A stretch of 43,904 nucleotides of DNA, from the NCBI GenBank assembly GCA_023132435.1, contig JAGLYF010000105.1, positions 1 through 43,904 of the forward strand. Reading direction: 5' to 3'. This DNA is from Calditrichia bacterium. GTDB lineage: Bacteria > Calditrichota > Calditrichia > JAJRVZ01. Numbering within the stretch: the first letter of the stretch is position 1; every line of letters starts with the position of its first letter. Shown piece after piece: positions 38,719 through 43,904 of the stretch. Made by a program: the position numbers and the translations under genes. Below the pieces are notes generated by a model. It worked only from the letters and a program-made list of their open reading frames with translations. It did no database searches and was not told the origin of the DNA.

Positions 38719-40992
38719 TTATCTAATCAACAAACATTTCCTGACTTTAACAAATTTTTCTGATTCAAGATGAATAAAATACATCCCGCTGGCAAAACCC
38801 GCCGCATTCCACTCAACGCTGTAATTTCCAGCGTTCTGCTTTGCGTTTACCAGCGCAGCTACCTTTTGCCCGAGGATGTTGTAAATGCTGAGCTCTACTT
38901 GACTGGCGGCTGGAAGCTGATAGCTGATAGCTGTTGTGGGATTGAATGGATTGGGATAATTCTGGAATAATTTATAAGCGGAGGATGTCGCTTCAGGTTG
39001 ACGGGTTTCTTTAAATCCGGTTAAACCACCGCCGGTTGTGGTTTTTAGAATAGTGCCTCTATTTCCACCAATCCAGCCAGTATTCTCATCTAAAAAATAT
39101 AAGGCGTAGAATCCCTCTGAATAAGGTGAAGAGCTTAGTTGCCAAGTGATACCTCCATCTTCTGAAAATAGTATTGTCCCTGGTTCATCATCATTACCAC
39201 CGCTTGCAACTGCAAAGCCAGTTAGAGAGTCTATGAACCAAATTGAATTAATGTTATATATCCCGTCTCCTGAGATAGAATGAGACGTCCATGATTCTCC
39301 GCCATTTGTAGTTTTAAATATTGTAACTTCAAAGCCAGGACAATTAGTTTCGTATCCTGCGATCCAACCGTTATCATTATCATAAAAAAACAGACATGAA
39401 AATGAAATTGTTGAGTCAGTAAGTAACAAAGAAATCCAGTTATCTCCACCATCCTCTGTTTGTAAAATAATCCCTTTATCTCCGACCGCCCAACCTCGAT
39501 TGCTATTTATGAAAAAAATATCATTTAGAGTTGTATTTTCATTTTCAATTTTATATGCATTCCAAGATAGACCGCCATCAGTAGTTTTTTGAATTCTACC
39601 CTCATCATTATTTTCTCCAGTCCAGCCAGTACTACCGGCAATCCACCCTGTATCAGGATTTATGAACTGAACAGAGTTATACAATCCGGAAATATTTATT
39701 TCTTCCCAGGAATTACCGCTATTAGTTGTTTTATAGATATTGATAGGATTAAAAACACCAACAATCCAACCAATTTGCTTATTTGCAAAAAATATATCCT
39801 TGTATAATGCATTTTCCGGCAGATCAACTTTTAACCAGTTTAAGCCACCATCTTGCGTATTTAACACAATTCCTTCATTTACATATTCCTGGTGCACCCC
39901 GCCAACTGCCCAGCCATTGTTCTGATCAGTAAAGAATATTGAATTTATTTTATTATTTGTTTCGACCTTTGATTTAAAAGTCCATGTATCCCCAGAATCC
40001 AAAGTTTGCATAATTTCTCCGGTTGACCTGGTGATATAACCCGTTGTACCACTTGCATTAAAAGCAATTGACATAGAGCTAGAACCAAGCGGCCAATTCC
40101 AGTATTCCCACCAAGTTTGGGATGGATAAAGGACTTCCCAGGTAGAACCTCCATCGGATGTTTTGAAGTTTGGCTCACCAATTATCCATCCGTTTATATT
40201 GTCTTGAAAATATATTGACCAAATACTTCCAGAGCCGGTATACAGACTATCCCAGGTTAAACCTCCATCAAGTGTTTTGGATATTTCATAAACGCAGCCA
40301 AAAAAGCAATAAAGGGTAGATACGGCCCATCCAATATTTTTATCTAGAAAATAAATAGAATTATACCAATTCCCTGCAACTGAATCCCAAGTAGATCCTC
40401 CATTTATTGTTTTATATAAATTTCCACTACCTACAACCCATCCTGTATCCGGATTAATAAATTGAGCGTCATCCATCCTCCATCTTCTTTTACTTTTTGA
40501 AATACTAGTAAAAGCCCAATTTTCCCCACCGTTATTAGTTTTTATAAAGAAACTGGAATCTCCTGTAGAACCTACAGCCCAGCCATCATTTTTACTCCAA
40601 AAGCTGATTTTTGACAATATAGCATTATCAATCACTTTATTTCTATTCCAATCATTTCCGCCATTAGTGGTTTTTAGTATTATACCCTGGCTCGAATCGG
40701 TATGGATATATTTTGTCCCACAAATCCAGCCAGTATCGGAATTGATGAAATGAACTGACCTCATTTCAATATTAGGTTCATTATAATAATTAACTTCCCA
40801 AGTATCTCCATTATCTGTAGTTGATAATATTGTGCTTTTAGAACCGACAGCAATCATAGTATTATTATCAAATACATGAACATCATTCAGGCTATTTCCT
40901 TGAGGCCATGGATTCTGCCAAAACCAACCGTCCTGAGCTTTTACGGCGCAAAAAGCAAATAGCAGTGCAAAACTAATAAAAAATATTCTCAT
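38719..40992 (-). CDS. secreted Ycf48-like repeat propeller with T9SS sorting tail
   Basis: A 757-residue secreted protein. A signal peptide (ending AVKAQ) leads into repeated BNR/Ycf48-type propeller motifs, with blocks such as GWAVG, DTGWIAG and ILKTTNGGNDW recurring about every 45-50 residues up to residue 660. The last 90 residues form a T9SS type A sorting domain, FQNYPNPFNPTTAISYQLPA, then LSIYNILGQKVAALV and a final FVKVRKCLLIR. The protein should be exported by Sec, then moved over the outer membrane and cut or anchored there. It lies 35 bases after the other T9SS cargo gene; AGAGGTG precedes the start. Ligand unknown. Confidence 0.88.
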   Translation of the reverse strand: MRIFFISFALLFAFCAVKAQDGWFWQNPWPQGNSLNDVHVFDNNTMIAVGSKSTILSTTDNGDTWEVNYYNEPNIEMRSVHFINSDTGWICGTKYIHTDSSQGIILKTTNGGNDWNRNKVIDNAILSKISFWSKNDGWAVGSTGDSSFFIKTNNGGENWAFTSISKSKRRWRMDDAQFINPDTGWVVGSGNLYKTINGGSTWDSVAGNWYNSIYFLDKNIGWAVSTLYCFFGCVYEISKTLDGGLTWDSLYTGSGSIWSIYFQDNINGWIIGEPNFKTSDGGSTWEVLYPSQTWWEYWNWPLGSSSMSIAFNASGTTGYITRSTGEIMQTLDSGDTWTFKSKVETNNKINSIFFTDQNNGWAVGGVHQEYVNEGIVLNTQDGGLNWLKVDLPENALYKDIFFANKQIGWIVGVFNPINIYKTTNSGNSWEEINISGLYNSVQFINPDTGWIAGSTGWTGENNDEGRIQKTTDGGLSWNAYKIENENTTLNDIFFINSNRGWAVGDKGIILQTEDGGDNWISLLLTDSTISFSCLFFYDNDNGWIAGYETNCPGFEVTIFKTTNGGESWTSHSISGDGIYNINSIWFIDSLTGFAVASGGNDDEPGTILFSEDGGITWQLSSSPYSEGFYALYFLDENTGWIGGNRGTILKTTTGGGLTGFKETRQPEATSSAYKLFQNYPNPFNPTTAISYQLPAASQVELSIYNILGQKVAALVNAKQNAGNYSVEWNAAGFASGMYFIHLESEKFVKVRKCLLIR

Positions 40993-41027
40993 GACACACC
41001 TCTACTCGTTAATGAAGATTTGTTAGC

Positions 41028-43793
41028 CTATTTGAGCAAAATAAGTTTCTTAATTTGTGAAAAATCATGCCCGGAGCCTGCCACAGGACCGCTGCCAGTT
41101 GACAGTCTGTACATATACACCCCACTGGCAAAACCCGCCGCGTTCCACTGCACAGTGTGCATGCCCGAGTTCTGCTTTGCGTTTACCAGCGCAGCTACCT
41201 TTTGCCCGAGAATGTTGTAAATGCTGAGCTCCACATCACTGACGGCTGAAAGCTGATAGCTGATGGTTGTAGTTGGGTTAAAGGGATTTGGGTAGTTTTG
41301 GAAAAGCAAAAATTCTGAGGGAGTCGAAACAAAATCATAGTTTATCCCAACTACCAGTTCATATCCGCCATAAGCTCCCATATCACTTCGCAGTGTTCCT
41401 TTTGCAGGCCATAAAGGATAACCAAGATCATCTGGATTTTCAGGATCCACGCAGGATGGATCACCAGAATCGATACATTGACTAGAGTCAGAGAGACAAT
41501 AAAGTGTGTCTGTACAAAAATAGGGATTAGCATCAATATTTCCAACACCTGAATATCCTCCTTCGACGTCAGAATAAGTTACATTAATAGAGCCGCTGTA
41601 TCGATATATTTGAGAGCCTGAAGGCGCAGAATTATTCCATAAAATCGAATTCATCAACTTGGGGTAGGAATAATGGTAATATATACCGCCTCCCTTAGCA
41701 CTGGCATTATTATTTACAATCGTGTTATTTATAATTTTAGGGTAAGTCTTATCATACTTGCCACTGAAAATTCCACCACCATGCGTAGCCACATTATCAG
41801 CTATGATATTTTTTATCATTACCGGACTGCAACTATTAATACAGATCCCTCCACCCCTACACTCTTGTCCGCCGGAAAATGTATTTGATATTATTGTATT
41901 GTTTAAAACATCAACGGATTTGCAAAAGTTTAGCATCACTCCGTTTCCAAATATTATCTTTTCAGCATTAGATTCATTATTCTGTATAACATTATTGCTG
42001 ACTAAAGAATACCCGCCCATATTCCATACTACTAATCCACTCCCCCATACCGCTGCAGTATAATTACCTGTATGGGTAACTTTGTTTTTAGAAATTAGAT
42101 TACCACTAATTATGACTGTTTTCGAGCTGTCAGGACGATTGGAATACCAAATACCGGCTGCACCGGCAAAAAAGTCATCCGAATTTCCTTTAACCGTATT
42201 ATGATGCACCTCATTATTAATGATTTTAATACTATTAAAAGCAGCACATATTCCACTGCCTTTGGCCCAGTTATTACTTGCTAAATGGTTGTTGTATATT
42301 TCATTGTTTTCTATGACAACCCATTTTGGATCGGCAAGGTATCCCGCACCGATACCAGCGCCCATGGCATCTTCTTCATTATCGATAATATTATTCTTAA
42401 TAATATTGTGGCAAATTTTTGCGCCTGCAAACTGAATTAATATTCCTCCTCCGCAACGTAGAGCAGTTGTTAAACCAGCAGGATCATCCGGCCACTCTGT
42501 ACCAGTTCCACCTGTTATTGTAAAGCCGCATAAAACGGATGTAGTATCTTCACCGGACTGAAAAATAACAACAGAACCGCTATCGGGATGGCTGTGCTGA
42601 CTGCCGTCGATAATCGTTTTGGATATATGCGACGTATCCTGATCCATTATAAATTGGCTGGCCACGGTAATGGCCTTACCTTTAAAATTGATGTTTTCGT
42701 AATAAGTGCCTTCATCTACCAGAACTATATCGCCATCAACCGCTGTATTAATAGCGCCCTGAATTGTGGGATAATTTGTGGGGACATTTAGATAGCGTGA
42801 AGACGTTGCTACACTAATTCCTATATCATTCACACCATAGCTATAACAGACAAAATATGTACTATTCCAGATCACAGCAGCCGGTCCATTTAAAGTGCTG
42901 GACGCCAATGGGTCCTGCGGTGGATTTAAAACCGGATTATTCTCATATTTTTCCCAAACGATGCCGTTTTCACTGGTCGCATAGCAAATGGATGTGTAAC
43001 CATCAGAGTCTCCGCCGTAAAACATTTGCCATTCACCTTCCAATTTCAAAACAGAACAGCCCCATATCCCGGCGTCATCGTAACTTTCATAATCAGCAGG
43101 CCTAAGCACAGGATCACTCTCTGTGTATGGCTTTTCCGTTGTAGCCGGATTATTATATTTTTTCCAGGTAACTCCTCCATCTATCGAAGTTGCCATACCA
43201 ATTTGAGGTTTTGCATTGGGCCAAGCTTCACCCGCCCAATAATACATAACTAATCCCGTGTCGGTTGGTAAGATTGTACACGGTGAGAGAAATTCATCAT
43301 CCCACTCCCCGGCGCTGCCAATGGTTAAAAGTGTATCATTCGTTCTATTCCAGGGACCATGCGGATTGCTTGCGGTTGCCCTGCCAATAACATTTCCTGG
43401 TTGGTTAGGTGATGATGATCTACCGCCGTAATATAGATACCATGTATCGTTTTCAAAATACAACATCCCATCATCAACAGAATGGGTGTCGAATCCATTG
43501 CCGTCAGGTGTCAATATTGGATTTGAAGCACTTTTTGTAAAAGTATAGCCATCCGTTGATGTGGCCAGGCCCAATGAAGCTGGATTAACAGGCCAGTTAT
43601 CGTTACCGTTGTAAATCACATAAAAAGTATCGCTAACAACTGTAACATTTGGCCACCAAAGCGCGCTATCATCCCAGGTTCCGGTTGGACCTATTGGAAC
43701 CACAGGATTATTTTCATAGAGTTGTGGATTTAATTGAGCGATGGCGCTAGTTGAAATAAAAAGAAAGAAAACTAAAAGTATTAAGTGTTTCAT
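41028..43793 (-). CDS. secreted GH43-like propeller plus beta-helix protein with T9SS tail
   Basis: A 921-residue secreted protein with three parts. After a signal peptide ending in AIAQ, residues about 25-335 look like a five-bladed glycosidase propeller of the GH43/GH32/GH130 kind (SALWWPNVTVVSDTFYVIYN, NDTWYLYYGGR, EGEWQMFYGGDSDGY). Residues about 335-800 are a right-handed beta-helix with many Asn ladders, starting YPTIQGAINTAVDGDIVLVD. The last 85 residues are a T9SS sorting domain (FQNYPNPFNPTTTISYQLSA). It is probably outer-surface or released, possibly acting on or binding polysaccharide. I have not confirmed catalytic residues. AAAAGGAG precedes the ATG. Confidence 0.85.
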   Translation of the reverse strand: MKHLILLVFFLFISTSAIAQLNPQLYENNPVVPIGPTGTWDDSALWWPNVTVVSDTFYVIYNGNDNWPVNPASLGLATSTDGYTFTKSASNPILTPDGNGFDTHSVDDGMLYFENDTWYLYYGGRSSSPNQPGNVIGRATASNPHGPWNRTNDTLLTIGSAGEWDDEFLSPCTILPTDTGLVMYYWAGEAWPNAKPQIGMATSIDGGVTWKKYNNPATTEKPYTESDPVLRPADYESYDDAGIWGCSVLKLEGEWQMFYGGDSDGYTSICYATSENGIVWEKYENNPVLNPPQDPLASSTLNGPAAVIWNSTYFVCYSYGVNDIGISVATSSRYLNVPTNYPTIQGAINTAVDGDIVLVDEGTYYENINFKGKAITVASQFIMDQDTSHISKTIIDGSQHSHPDSGSVVIFQSGEDTTSVLCGFTITGGTGTEWPDDPAGLTTALRCGGGILIQFAGAKICHNIIKNNIIDNEEDAMGAGIGAGYLADPKWVVIENNEIYNNHLASNNWAKGSGICAAFNSIKIINNEVHHNTVKGNSDDFFAGAAGIWYSNRPDSSKTVIISGNLISKNKVTHTGNYTAAVWGSGLVVWNMGGYSLVSNNVIQNNESNAEKIIFGNGVMLNFCKSVDVLNNTIISNTFSGGQECRGGGICINSCSPVMIKNIIADNVATHGGGIFSGKYDKTYPKIINNTIVNNNASAKGGGIYYHYSYPKLMNSILWNNSAPSGSQIYRYSGSINVTYSDVEGGYSGVGNIDANPYFCTDTLYCLSDSSQCIDSGDPSCVDPENPDDLGYPLWPAKGTLRSDMGAYGGYELVVGINYDFVSTPSEFLLFQNYPNPFNPTTTISYQLSAVSDVELSIYNILGQKVAALVNAKQNSGMHTVQWNAAGFASGVYMYRLSTGSGPVAGSGHDFSQIKKLILLK

Positions 43794-43814
43794 GACTATC
43801 TCCTTTTAATATAA

Positions 43815-43835
43815 ATGATAGTCATAATCTATCAT
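43815..43835. promoter_or_regulatory. inverted repeat near the T9SS cargo gene start
   Basis: ATGATAG and CTATCAT flank a 7-base spacer, 22 bases before the ATG of the beta-helix protein gene. It could be an operator or a 5' leader hairpin close to the ribosome site. Confidence 0.35.
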
Positions 43836-43851
43836 GAAGATAACACAACAT

Positions 43852-43873
43852 AAATACCGTGATCAGGGTATTT
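43852..43873. promoter_or_regulatory. 22-base palindrome upstream of the T9SS cargo genes
   Basis: AAATACC and GGTATTT surround the centre GTGATCAG; 10 of 11 base pairs of the 22-base palindrome match. It lies about 60-80 bases upstream of the start, a usual place for a dimeric regulator site. On the plus strand it is followed by a T-run, so a terminator for a gene beyond the window is an alternative. Confidence 0.4.
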
Positions 43874-43904
43874 TTATACTTAATTAAGGTCTCCTTGAAA
43901 AGTC

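Overview
The window reads as AT-rich bacterial chromosome from an uncultured Gram-negative of the Fibrobacterota-Chlorobi-Bacteroidota (FCB) neighbourhood. The best lineage clue is the C-terminal tail YPNPFNPTT..SYQL..., the type IX secretion (T9SS) sorting-domain style common in Neomarinimicrobiota, KSB1, Calditrichota and Ignavibacteria. Lipobox lipoproteins, signal peptides ending in GQ or AQ, and a giant periplasmic TPR protein fit. The exact phylum cannot be fixed from the sequence alone. There is no tRNA, rRNA, CRISPR array or prophage.

Layout. (1) About 0-8 kb, minus strand: a tight five-gene operon read as lipoprotein, paralogous lipoprotein, a PdxJ-fold protein lacking its catalytic residues, a GH2-like ectodomain fused to a membrane domain, and SMC. 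Just outside it is a SpoIIAA-like gene broken by an in-frame amber codon. (2) 8.6-16.7 kb, plus strand: twin hairpins, ligA, secD-secF, a STAS protein, purA and a secreted metallophosphatase-like protein. (3) 16.9-31.7 kb, plus strand: a long, nearly gapless gene train: a divergent trpD, mltG, a PcrA-type helicase, a 1211-residue TPR protein, a TolB-like lipoprotein, a YprA/YprB-like helicase-nuclease pair and an acyl-CoA synthetase. (4) 31.7-36.8 kb, plus strand: a DUF4416 protein, purM, cstA, a small hydrophobic protein and an ArsA/Get3-type ATPase. (5) 36.8-38.1 kb, minus strand: an RRM protein, a tiny Lys-rich protein and a NYN plus OST-HTH protein, all suggestive of RNA handling. (6) 38.1-43.9 kb: a decayed IS91-type transposase, then two large secreted T9SS cargo genes on the minus strand.

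Most genes are housekeeping: chromosome segregation, ligation, protein export, purine synthesis and cell-wall processing. The less ordinary material is the SMC operon with two apparent pseudoenzymes, the cstA/small protein/ArsA block, the trpD with a changed anthranilate site, the amber-interrupted gene, a dispersed non-coding repeat found three times, fold-back repeats in most larger gaps, and near-identical T9SS tail DNA in two unrelated secreted proteins.
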